In this document: positions 1-5,531 of the stretch, piece after piece
Layout of the letters: each line of letters opens with the position of its first letter
How positions within the stretch are numbered: the first letter of the stretch is position 1
Source of the DNA: JANQUM01 sp047630355
GTDB lineage: Bacteria; Bacteroidota; Bacteroidia; Cytophagales; Spirosomataceae
Direction: 5' to 3'
Length of the DNA: 8,390 bases
Assembly (NCBI GenBank): GCA_047630355.1
Contig: JBLHXN010000139.1
Span: forward strand, 1-8,390
Position numbers and translations under genes: made by a program
The notes under the pieces: model-generated
What the model was told of the DNA's origin: nothing
What the model saw: the letters and a program-made list of their open reading frames with translations, nothing else
Database searches by the model: none

Positions 1-2
1 CC

Positions 3-1754
3 CGTTTCGGTTACGGTACGTCGCAAAACGGCGACTTGTACCGCTACGATAAACTGACGGGCTATTACAGCAGCATCAAACCGCCCGCTCCCGATTTAAA
101 AACGGAGTTGCGTTTCAATTGGAATGCGGCATTTGCTCGTGATTTTAACAAGCCCGATAAAGCGTATTACGGTTCGCAATTTGTGCACGTAACCGAAGAC
201 AAAGGGGCAACGTGGAAAATCATTTCTCCCGATTTATCCACCAATAATCCCGAAAGCCAAAAAGGCGATTACGGTGGCTTGACCCTCGACGTTTCGGGAG
301 CGGAAATGTACAACAGCATTTTGTCGATTGCTCCAAGTGCATTGGATGAAAACGTGATTTGGGCGGGAACGGACGACGGACAAATTCAACTCAGTACCGA
401 CGGCGGGAAATCGTGGAAAAACATCACTAAAAACGTCAAAGGCTTACCAAACGAAGCGTGGATTGCCCAAATTCAGGCATCACGCTATAAAGCTGGAACG
501 GCGTGGATGGTGGCAAATAATTACCGCAAAGGCGATTACGCCCCCTGCTTATTCAAAACCGAAGACTTCGGAAAGTCGTGGAAACGAATGGTAAACGAAG
601 CGGACGTAAAAGGTTACGCCTTGAGCGTGGTGCAGGATCCGATAGAACCGAAGTTGGTTTTTCTCGGAACAGAAAACGGACTTTGGGTTAGTATTGACGA
701 AGGAAATTCGTGGACGCAAGTTAAGAACGGCTTTCCGTCTGTTTCCACGATGGATTTGGTGATTCAGGAAAAAGAATCCGCCCTTGTTATCGGAACTTTT
801 GGAAGGGCAATTTGGGTATTGGATGATTTAAAAAGCCTGCGGGAAGTGGCGGCGAATAGATTGAAACCCAACCTCACCGCTTTACCGATGAACGATGCCG
901 TGCAGGTAAAAGGCCTGTTCATTAATCCGCCGGGAAATATATGGTCAGGTTTTAACACCACGTTTGAAGGCGAAAACCGACCGTTTCAAGCAACCGAGAT
1001 TCCGTTTTTTGTGAACGAAAAACCAACCGATAAATCAAAAGTTGTGGCTCGCATTTACAACGATAAAAACGAATTGATAAACTCGGTTGAAACCGCTGAT
1101 TTAAAAACGGGTTTGAACTACGTTTTGTGGCAATTGGACGAGCAAGTTAGCAACGCTGAGAAAAAATCTTCCCGCGAAATTCCCGTCTTACCGGGCAGCT
1201 ATAAAATTGTGTTGGAATACAAAGGAGCGAAAGATTCTACTTCCGTGAATGTTATTCCCGACCCACGTTTTGACATTCCGGCGGAAGTGGATGTTCAACT
1301 ACACAATTACCAAAAAACCGTTTACACGGAGAACACAAGATTAGATGCTGCTTTTGCAAAACTCGATAAGCGAAAAGCGTTGCTGGATAAAATAGAAAAG
1401 CATTACACCGAACAAACTTCAACGGACAATAAAGCAATACTAAATTCAATTGAAAAGTTAAAAACAGAAATTGCAGCAGTGCGAGAAAAAGGCCGCCCAA
1501 CCGCTGGCGACCGACAGGTTGGGGCGTGGCAAACGCTTGCCGTGAGTCCGCATTCTAAAATGCAAGACGCCCAAATGGCGGCGATGTCCCGCCACGTTAT
1601 TCCATCCGAGCAAGACTGGCAAAAAGTGGAAGAAGCCAAGCAGTTAATTTCTACATTTGAAAGTCAAGTTGATGCGTTTATTTCTACTTCCTGGAAGGGT
1701 TTCGAGGAGGAAGTTAAGCGAGTTGGGTTTGATTGGTTTGGGGGGATGGAGTGA
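3..1754 (+). CDS. Asp-box (BNR/sortilin-like) beta-propeller protein, C-terminal part (5' end outside window)
   Basis: The reading frame is open from the first base and has no credible start here (the first possible one is a TTG at 36), so this is the 3' part of a longer gene. Four Asp-box motifs of the form S/T-x-D-x-G-x-x-W lie at bases 192-215, 393-416, 558-581 and 690-713 (for example TEDKGATW and STDGGKSW), which mark blades of a sialidase/VPS10-type propeller. After about base 930 comes a segment resembling an Ig-like or FlgD-like beta domain (about residues 320-410 counted from base 36). A charged helical, probably coiled-coil stretch follows (about 425-490), then a short tail ending FDWFGGME. 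Relatives in Bacteroidota are annotated as WD40/YVTN/BNR-like glycosyl hydrolases and are around 1000 residues, usually exported. Enzyme activity is unproven, since Asp-boxes are structural and no catalytic residues can be assigned. The signal peptide, if any, is outside the window. No type IX secretion C-terminal domain is visible. Confidence 0.85.
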   Translation, partial: RFGYGTSQNGDLYRYDKLTGYYSSIKPPAPDLKTELRFNWNAAFARDFNKPDKAYYGSQFVHVTEDKGATWKIISPDLSTNNPESQKGDYGGLTLDVSGAEMYNSILSIAPSALDENVIWAGTDDGQIQLSTDGGKSWKNITKNVKGLPNEAWIAQIQASRYKAGTAWMVANNYRKGDYAPCLFKTEDFGKSWKRMVNEADVKGYALSVVQDPIEPKLVFLGTENGLWVSIDEGNSWTQVKNGFPSVSTMDLVIQEKESALVIGTFGRAIWVLDDLKSLREVAANRLKPNLTALPMNDAVQVKGLFINPPGNIWSGFNTTFEGENRPFQATEIPFFVNEKPTDKSKVVARIYNDKNELINSVETADLKTGLNYVLWQLDEQVSNAEKKSSREIPVLPGSYKIVLEYKGAKDSTSVNVIPDPRFDIPAEVDVQLHNYQKTVYTENTRLDAAFAKLDKRKALLDKIEKHYTEQTSTDNKAILNSIEKLKTEIAAVREKGRPTAGDRQVGAWQTLAVSPHSKMQDAQMAAMSRHVIPSEQDWQKVEEAKQLISTFESQVDAFISTSWKGFEEEVKRVGFDWFGGME

Positions 1755-1762
1755 GTTTTTGG

Positions 1763-1809
1763 GCGAGTAAAACTCGCAAAACGCCACTGCGATGGTGCAA
1801 CCATCGCAG
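1763..1809. repeat. Double-hairpin REP-like element, copy 1
   Basis: Two perfect hairpins sit side by side just after the propeller gene. The first (1763-1777) has a 6-bp stem gcgagt/actcgc around an aaa loop. The second (1787-1809) has a 9-bp stem ctgcgatgg/ccatcgcag around a 5-base loop. The same pair of hairpins, in the opposite orientation and with changed stem bases, recurs at 2887-2934, so this is a dispersed element and not a chance palindrome. Lying between two convergent genes, it may also work as a bidirectional terminator, though no clear T-tract follows. REP-like origin is inferred; no REP-associated transposase is in the window. Confidence 0.75.
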
Positions 1810-1818
1810 AGCTGGGAA

Positions 1819-1863
1819 GAAGTTAAGCGAGTGGGAGTTGATTGGTTTGGAGGAGTGGAGTGA
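1819..1863 (+). repeat. Near-copy of the last 45 bases of the propeller gene
   Basis: Bases 1819-1863 match bases 1710-1754, the last 14 codons plus stop of the upstream gene, at 39 of 45 positions without gaps. Read in the corresponding frame the copy encodes EVKRVGVDWFGGVE and a stop, against EVKRVGFDWFGGME in the gene. Four of the six differences are synonymous third-position changes. The hairpin element at 1763-1809 sits between the two copies. The second copy is not in frame with the gene (offset 109 bases) and is presumably untranslated. Confidence 0.85.
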
Positions 1864-1890
1864 TAAATTATTAAGTTCGATTTCTTATTT

Positions 1891-2775
1891 CTAAGTCTCG
1901 TAAGTGATAATTTTTTCCAACGAATCTATTTCACCAGTCTTTAATAAATTTTCATATTCCTTCTTCGAATAGAAAACATTACCACATACTAATTTTTCAA
2001 AAGAAAGTTTTGGAATATACTCTTTACGTAAAATATCCCAAATTGTGTTATCATCAACTAATTGTATCATCGTCAAAATTACTGGATTCTTTAAGATACT
2101 ATTTTGAAGCAGTGCTTCGTAACTTTTATCTATCTTAAAACGTATTCCCAAACCATATTTGGTACGGTTAACATCAACAATACTAAGACCATTCAAGTTA
2201 GAGTTAATTGTTTTTACAGGTATATTCGTTCCCCAATACTCTTTAAATTCAACTTTTTGATTCCTTCTTGAAACAAAACTTTTGAGAGATAGGGCAGTGG
2301 GTAATTTATCCTTATCAATTACTATTGAAAGTACATCTTCACTCAAGTAAGGTTTCACTTTAAATTGGGATTTCCCCTCATTTACAATGATAATCTTTTT
2401 CGATAAAAGTTTGATATTATGCCATCTATTGGTGTTTTCATGGTATATTTCAAGTACCACTCCTAAAGGGTCTGCAAGAACAGAAGTATTGTAATGGCAG
2501 AGATTGGCATCTGCTTCGATCAACTTTTTAATATTAGTTACTTCATAAGTTTCGTTAGACTCACTTACCACCTCGGTAAGTTCAGTGAATCTTAAAATAA
2601 TTTCGTAGCACTCTTGATATTCATCAGCAACTATTTCGTAGTCACGCTCACAAATACGAAATCTACAATCTATTCCATTTGACACCTCTTCAAAGACTAA
2701 ATATCTGTCAATATTTAGATTTTTGATTCTCGTCATTAAGTCTTCGAGTTGTTGTAAGTTGCTAATTATTAGCAT
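1891..2775 (-). CDS. Hypothetical protein, 294 residues, family not recognised
   Basis: This is a clean open frame from an ATG at 2775 to a TAA at 1891, coding 294 residues; an internal Met at codon 14 is the alternative start. I do not recognise the family. The protein looks soluble: it has no signal peptide and no membrane segment, and is rich in Ile, Glu, Asn, Lys and Leu. An N-terminal leucine-rich helix (about 1-20) precedes a beta-rich, acidic region (about 22-75, with DYEIVADEYQECYEIILRF). Alternating beta segments fill the middle, and a helical C-terminus (about 220-290) includes the segment IWDILRKEYIPKLSFEKLV. Its DNA is visibly more A+T-rich than the genes on either side. It is convergent with the propeller gene and bracketed by inverted copies of a double-hairpin repeat, which suggests acquired accessory content. 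The absence of stops over 885 bases in such A+T-rich DNA supports it being real. Confidence 0.75.
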   Translation of the reverse strand: MLIISNLQQLEDLMTRIKNLNIDRYLVFEEVSNGIDCRFRICERDYEIVADEYQECYEIILRFTELTEVVSESNETYEVTNIKKLIEADANLCHYNTSVLADPLGVVLEIYHENTNRWHNIKLLSKKIIIVNEGKSQFKVKPYLSEDVLSIVIDKDKLPTALSLKSFVSRRNQKVEFKEYWGTNIPVKTINSNLNGLSIVDVNRTKYGLGIRFKIDKSYEALLQNSILKNPVILTMIQLVDDNTIWDILRKEYIPKLSFEKLVCGNVFYSKKEYENLLKTGEIDSLEKIITYET

Positions 2776-2812
2776 ATGTAATCCATTAAAAGTTTGATAT
2801 ATGGGTTAAGTC

Positions 2813-2825
2813 GTGGGTTTCCCAC
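2813..2825. repeat. Short hairpin (gtggg/cccac)
   Basis: A perfect 5-bp stem gtggg/cccac encloses a ttt loop about 40 bases upstream of the start of the orphan gene. It shares the ttt (or aaa) loop with the cgagt-type hairpins nearby and may belong to the same repeat family. The short stem alone makes this a weak call. Confidence 0.4.
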
Positions 2826-2886
2826 AGTTTTAAACTACAGTATTTTATCTTTAAAGTAAAATTGAAACAGAAGTTCAGAACTCGCT

Positions 2887-2934
2887 CCACGATGGTTATA
2901 CCGTCGTGGTCGTGGCTGCCGAGTTTTACTCGGC
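2887..2934. repeat. Double-hairpin REP-like element, copy 2 (inverted relative to copy 1)
   Basis: Hairpin one (2887-2909) is ccacgatgg, loop ttata, ccgtcgtgg: 9 bp with one G:T wobble. Hairpin two (2918-2934) is a 7-bp stem gccgagt/actcggc with loop ttt. Read on the minus strand, the order and cores match copy 1 (cgagtaaaactcg, then a gatggt-type stem). Outer stem bases differ between copies but stay paired: gcgag/ctcgc in copy 1 against ccgag/ctcgg here, and ctgcg/cgcag against ccacg/cgtgg. The element lies in the gap between the orphan gene and the broken HEPN gene. Confidence 0.75.
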
Positions 2935-2961
2935 TAATGTACTAATAAACCAAAGGAAAGT

Positions 2962-3304
2962 TTACTCACCCAACATTCCTTCTACTTCTACACGTAAAAT
3001 CGGCAAATGTTTAATCAGGATTATCCAAATAATTTCATCTGAAACCGATCGTATCCGTGAATAATTCGATTTCTAACGTCAACTAATTTTCGAGAATTAG
3101 ATATGGCAATAGTGCTGTCCTTTTTCAAAATTCGATTCATTGCTTCACCAATTACCTCAATATTTTCGCTCAACGGCTCTCTTGGTGCGTATATCTCTTT
3201 CGTAAACCACGAACTCCTTCATGGTGACTTCAAAAAAACTATCAATTTTAGCAATTGCATTCAGGATATCGTACAGCCAAGTTTGAATATCATTATCCGT
3301 CCAT
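2962..3304 (-). pseudogene. hepT: HepT-like HEPN toxin, disrupted by three single-base indels
   Basis: In the intact MntA/HepT system, HepT is a HEPN-domain RNase that the partner nucleotidyltransferase neutralises by AMPylation. Here the protein is readable only in three successive minus-strand frames. The first has DNDIQTWLYDIL through RTKRAVER to a stop at 3157. The second runs from NIEVIGEAMNRILKK through the HEPN motif RNRIIHGY (3051-3074) to a stop at 3021. The third has VSDEIIWIILIKHLPIL and ends with TAA at 2962. Dropping one G at 3297/3298, dropping one A from the run at 3163-3166, and adding one base near 3046-3047 restores an ORF of about 113 residues, the usual HepT length. That ORF starts at an ATG (3304-3302) overlapping the nucleotidyltransferase stop. 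The R-x4-H-x-Y catalytic and AMPylation motif is intact, so only the frame is broken. Real decay is likely; several sequencing errors in one short gene are the alternative. Confidence 0.85.
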
Positions 3305-3596
3305 AAATAAGCTGTTTACGTTGATCAATCGACTTTCTGAAAAACGGGTTTTTGATGGCTTTTTCTTCCAATAAATCAATTTGTCTCTTTAAAATGTCTT
3401 GCAGTGAAAACTTAAAGTCAAAATAGTTATCAGCGTATTCTTCCAGTTCAATTTCCTGAAAATCAACAATTAAATCTATATCGCTGCTGCTTTTAAAGTC
3501 GTCGGTTAAAACTGAGCCAAAAGCGTACAACTTCCTAACGTGGTGATTCGCACACAGCTTTTCAATGGCTTCTTTTTGCTTTTGTAATATGTTCAT
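3261..3596 (-). CDS. mntA: MntA-like minimal nucleotidyltransferase antitoxin
   Basis: This is a small MNT-fold protein of the DNA polymerase beta superfamily. From the ATG at 3596 the signature G-S-x10-D-x-D is exact (G27, S28, D39, D41), and a likely third metal-binding Asp lies in RQIDLLEE (D74). The family neutralises its HEPN partner by transferring AMP to a Tyr in the partner. An upstream ATG at 3638 would add 14 residues (MKKYYVILTTKQIS), but relatives usually begin at the equivalent of MNILQKQKEAIEKL, so 3596 is preferred. The frame ends at 3261 with an odd tail, IMIFKLGCTIS. Removing one G at 3297/3298 would end it at LIYGR and restore the usual overlap with the HepT start. The tail is therefore probably a by-product of the indel that broke the toxin. 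With the HEPN gene broken, this is probably an antitoxin left without its target. Confidence 0.85.
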   Translation of the reverse strand: MNILQKQKEAIEKLCANHHVRKLYAFGSVLTDDFKSSSDIDLIVDFQEIELEEYADNYFDFKFSLQDILKRQIDLLEEKAIKNPFFRKSIDQRKQLIYGRIMIFKLGCTIS

Positions 3597-3650
3597 AGAA
3601 ATCTGTTTGGTGGTTAAAATTACGTAATATTTTTTCATTCGCTGTACGAT

Positions 3651-3676
3651 ATTCTCGACTCCGCTCGAATTGACGA
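3651..3676. repeat. Short inverted-repeat family, single-arm copy
   Basis: A single arm (ttctcgactccgctcgaat followed by tgacga) matches the right arm of the palindrome at 3709-3770 with few changes. It is followed by a separate 7-bp stem cgaattg/caattcg (3666-3672 with 3683-3689). It lies upstream of the nucleotidyltransferase gene. Confidence 0.65.
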
Positions 3677-3708
3677 ATTTTACAATTCGCTTATTATCGT
3701 TATTTTAA

Positions 3709-3770
3709 TGTCACATCGAGCGTAGTCGAGATGCTGGGCGAAACGGTTCTCGACTACGCTCGAACTGACA
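3709..3770. repeat. Long palindromic intergenic repeat (cgactacgctcga type)
   Basis: Two 23-base arms, 3709-3731 and 3748-3770, are inverted copies of each other with two mismatches (core tcgagcgtagtcgaga against tctcgactacgctcga). They enclose a 16-base loop and end in tgtca/tgaca. The structure is strong enough to fold as RNA or as cruciform DNA. The sequence resembles dispersed intergenic repeats I associate with Flavobacteriia and Cytophagia genomes. It lies between the reductase gene and the nucleotidyltransferase gene and could act as a terminator for the reductase transcript. Confidence 0.75.
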
Positions 3771-3816
3771 CTATTTTTCGTCAATAATTCCGCTGGTATA
3801 GCAAAGCTAAACGACC

Positions 3817-3830
3817 TTCTCGAATTGACA
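3817..3830. repeat. Short inverted-repeat family, internally deleted copy
   Basis: The sequence ttctcgaattgaca matches both ends of the neighbouring repeat arm but lacks the central gactacgct, as if deleted between the two tcga-containing segments. It ends about 30 bases past the stop of the reductase-RidA gene. Confidence 0.45.
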
Positions 3831-3861
3831 TCTTAGGTACTATCAGGTAGAAAGTTGAATT

Positions 3862-5313
3862 TTAATCTCTCACCACCGCCTCCGCTTCAATTTCAACCAA
3901 GTAACCATCGCCAACTAATTGGGCTTGTACGAGGGTATTTGCGGGATTTATTCTGGCAAATCGTTCGCCGTGAGCACGGGCAACAGGTTCCCAATCGTTG
4001 AGGTTATTTACGAAAATTCGGGTACGAACCACGTCGGATAATTTTCCTCCGAATGAGGTGATTGCCGCTTCAATTTTATCAATAACAAAATGTGCTTGAG
4101 CAGCGGGATCATCTCCACCAATTATCAAATCGCCGTGCGTAGCGGTTGTTCCCGAAACGTGAATGCGGTTGCGGTCTTTTACGGCTCTACAATAACTCGC
4201 CATGCCTTCCCAAACCGTTCCGCTGAAAAGTTGTTGGCGGTTTTCGTTGATGGTTATCGGTTCAAAAACGGGCGGAAAAGTTTCTAAATGGTCGCTCAAA
4301 TCTCCGGAGGCGGTTAGAAACGGTGGTTTTCGGTATTCATCTCCGCAGTCGCCGGGGATGGATTTTAACTGACTTTGGGCTTCTTTTATTGACGCTACAT
4401 CTGCTACGTCCAAATCAATATTCAACAACTTTTTATTGTCTTCAATGTGTTCGCTTTCGCCCAATCTTGCTCCGATGATTACTGCGGCAACGTGCGGGTT
4501 TTCCAACACAAAGAGGCTCGCGATATTGGCAACCGAAACGCTATGTTTATCGGCAACTTTTTTCATTGCTTGCAGCAGGTTTTGGTAAATATCCCAACCT
4601 CCGGCGGCATCAATGAAACGTTTATATTTCATCTGCGACCACGTTTTCAGTTCTTCCATTTTCGGTTCTGATTTACCGAGCCATTTATCGGATAAAAATC
4701 CGCCCATCAGCGTTCCGAAAGCTAAAATTTTAACGCCGTGCTTTTCACAAACTTTCGACATCTCCCCCATCGCCCGTTGGTCAATGACCGAATGGCAAAT
4801 TTGATTACTGACAATCGGAATGCCGCTGGCGAGGGCGATATTCAAATGAGCAGAGTCAAAATTCGTGACACCGATGTGTTTTATCAATCCTTCTTTCCGC
4901 AATTCATTTAAATACATTAGTCCATCCAACCAACTCGGATCAGGGTAATACCACGCATGAAATTGCAACAAATCAATCGACTTTTGTTTCATTCGTCCGA
5001 GAGCTAATTCCACTGCTTCTCGCACGTCTTCCCGAATGATTTTGCCGGGTTTCGGCACCCATTTTGTAAACAGTTTAATGCTTTCGGGATTTGAAGATTG
5101 ATTCTTAAAAACACCCGCAATAATTTCACTCGAACCGTAATGATCCGCCATGTCAAAAGCAGTCAGGCCCGCATCTGCGTACGGTTGCATAGTTTTAGCA
5201 GTTTCTTGCGGGTCAAGGGCTGTTCCGTGGCGTTCCATGTCGGCGATTTGCCAAAGTCCAGTTACGATTCTTGGTATTTCTAAGTTGGGGGCTAATAGTG
5301 ATGTTTTTTGCAT
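3862..5313 (-). CDS. Aldo/keto reductase fused to a RidA/YjgF-like domain
   Basis: This 483-residue fusion is read from the ATG at 5313; a GTG at 5358 would add 15 unconvincing residues running into a repeat. The N-terminal ~345 residues are an NAD(P)H-dependent aldo/keto reductase barrel with the full catalytic tetrad: D54 and Y59 in FDMADHYG, K84 in LFTKW and H119 in LLQFHAW. Cofactor-side motifs GVTNF and IIGARLGESEHIEDN also fit. Residues ~361-483 are a RidA/YjgF-type domain (IHVSGTTATHGDL, VVRTRIFVNNLNDW, VEIEAEAV). The Arg that binds substrate carboxylate in archetypal RidA (R105 in E. coli) aligns with N459 here, while the Glu matching E120 is kept (E474). Imine deaminase activity of the classical type is therefore doubtful. 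The natural substrate is unknown. The protein is likely cytosolic, with no signal peptide. An APC permease lies upstream on the same strand, a possible functional partner. Confidence 0.9.
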   Translation of the reverse strand: MQKTSLLAPNLEIPRIVTGLWQIADMERHGTALDPQETAKTMQPYADAGLTAFDMADHYGSSEIIAGVFKNQSSNPESIKLFTKWVPKPGKIIREDVREAVELALGRMKQKSIDLLQFHAWYYPDPSWLDGLMYLNELRKEGLIKHIGVTNFDSAHLNIALASGIPIVSNQICHSVIDQRAMGEMSKVCEKHGVKILAFGTLMGGFLSDKWLGKSEPKMEELKTWSQMKYKRFIDAAGGWDIYQNLLQAMKKVADKHSVSVANIASLFVLENPHVAAVIIGARLGESEHIEDNKKLLNIDLDVADVASIKEAQSQLKSIPGDCGDEYRKPPFLTASGDLSDHLETFPPVFEPITINENRQQLFSGTVWEGMASYCRAVKDRNRIHVSGTTATHGDLIIGGDDPAAQAHFVIDKIEAAITSFGGKLSDVVRTRIFVNNLNDWEPVARAHGERFARINPANTLVQAQLVGDGYLVEIEAEAVVRD

Positions 5314-5354
5314 ATTGTTATTTGTGTAAATGTTGGTTTCCCAGTTCGTGAATA

Positions 5355-5494
5355 TCACCCACCCCGTCTGCCGACTATGTCAGGCAGCCACCGAGCGACG
5401 GTCACCCCTCCGAGGAGGATTTTCCTGTTCTTCGATTCTTTTTGTTCTTCGTAAGCTGAGAATGTGCAATTCCCCACTTGGGAGGGGTGGGTGA
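5355..5494. repeat. Composite G+C-rich inverted-repeat element
   Basis: The outer arms tcacccacccc (5355-5365) and ggggtgggtga (5484-5494) are perfect 11-bp inverted repeats. A second left arm, tcacccctcc (5402-5411), can pair with the same right arm through ggagggg (5481-5487). Between the two left arms lies a nested hairpin, ctgccgac/gtcaggcag with one bulged base (5368-5386). The arrangement looks like one palindromic element interrupted by a smaller one. It separates the permease gene from the reductase-RidA gene, both on the minus strand, so its stem may attenuate or end the permease transcript. No ORF of note lies inside. Confidence 0.65.
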
Positions 5495-5531
5495 AAGTAT
5501 CGATTTTGAGTTTAAACGACTTCTTATCTCT

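Noticed and set aside
1755..2961. Insertion sequence around the orphan gene
   Set aside because: No transposase motif is seen in the 294-residue protein and no target-site duplication could be defined; only the hairpin repeats support mobility.
3103..3306. Plus-strand open frame of 67 codons
   Set aside because: It lies antisense to the broken HEPN gene, whose three minus-strand segments read as a recognisable HepT protein; the plus-strand product resembles nothing.
1763..3830. Repeated palindromes considered as a CRISPR array
   Set aside because: The repeats are few, unevenly spaced, inverted relative to each other and of different sequences; there are no spacers of constant length and no cas genes.
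4090..4804. Several plus-strand open frames of 63-74 codons
   Set aside because: They are antisense to the AKR-RidA fusion, which has full-length family motifs.
5314..5358. GTG start at 5358 for the reductase-RidA gene
   Set aside because: The extra 15 residues do not look like an AKR N-terminus, and the codon overlaps the end of the repeat at 5355-5494; the ATG at 5313 gives a typical start.
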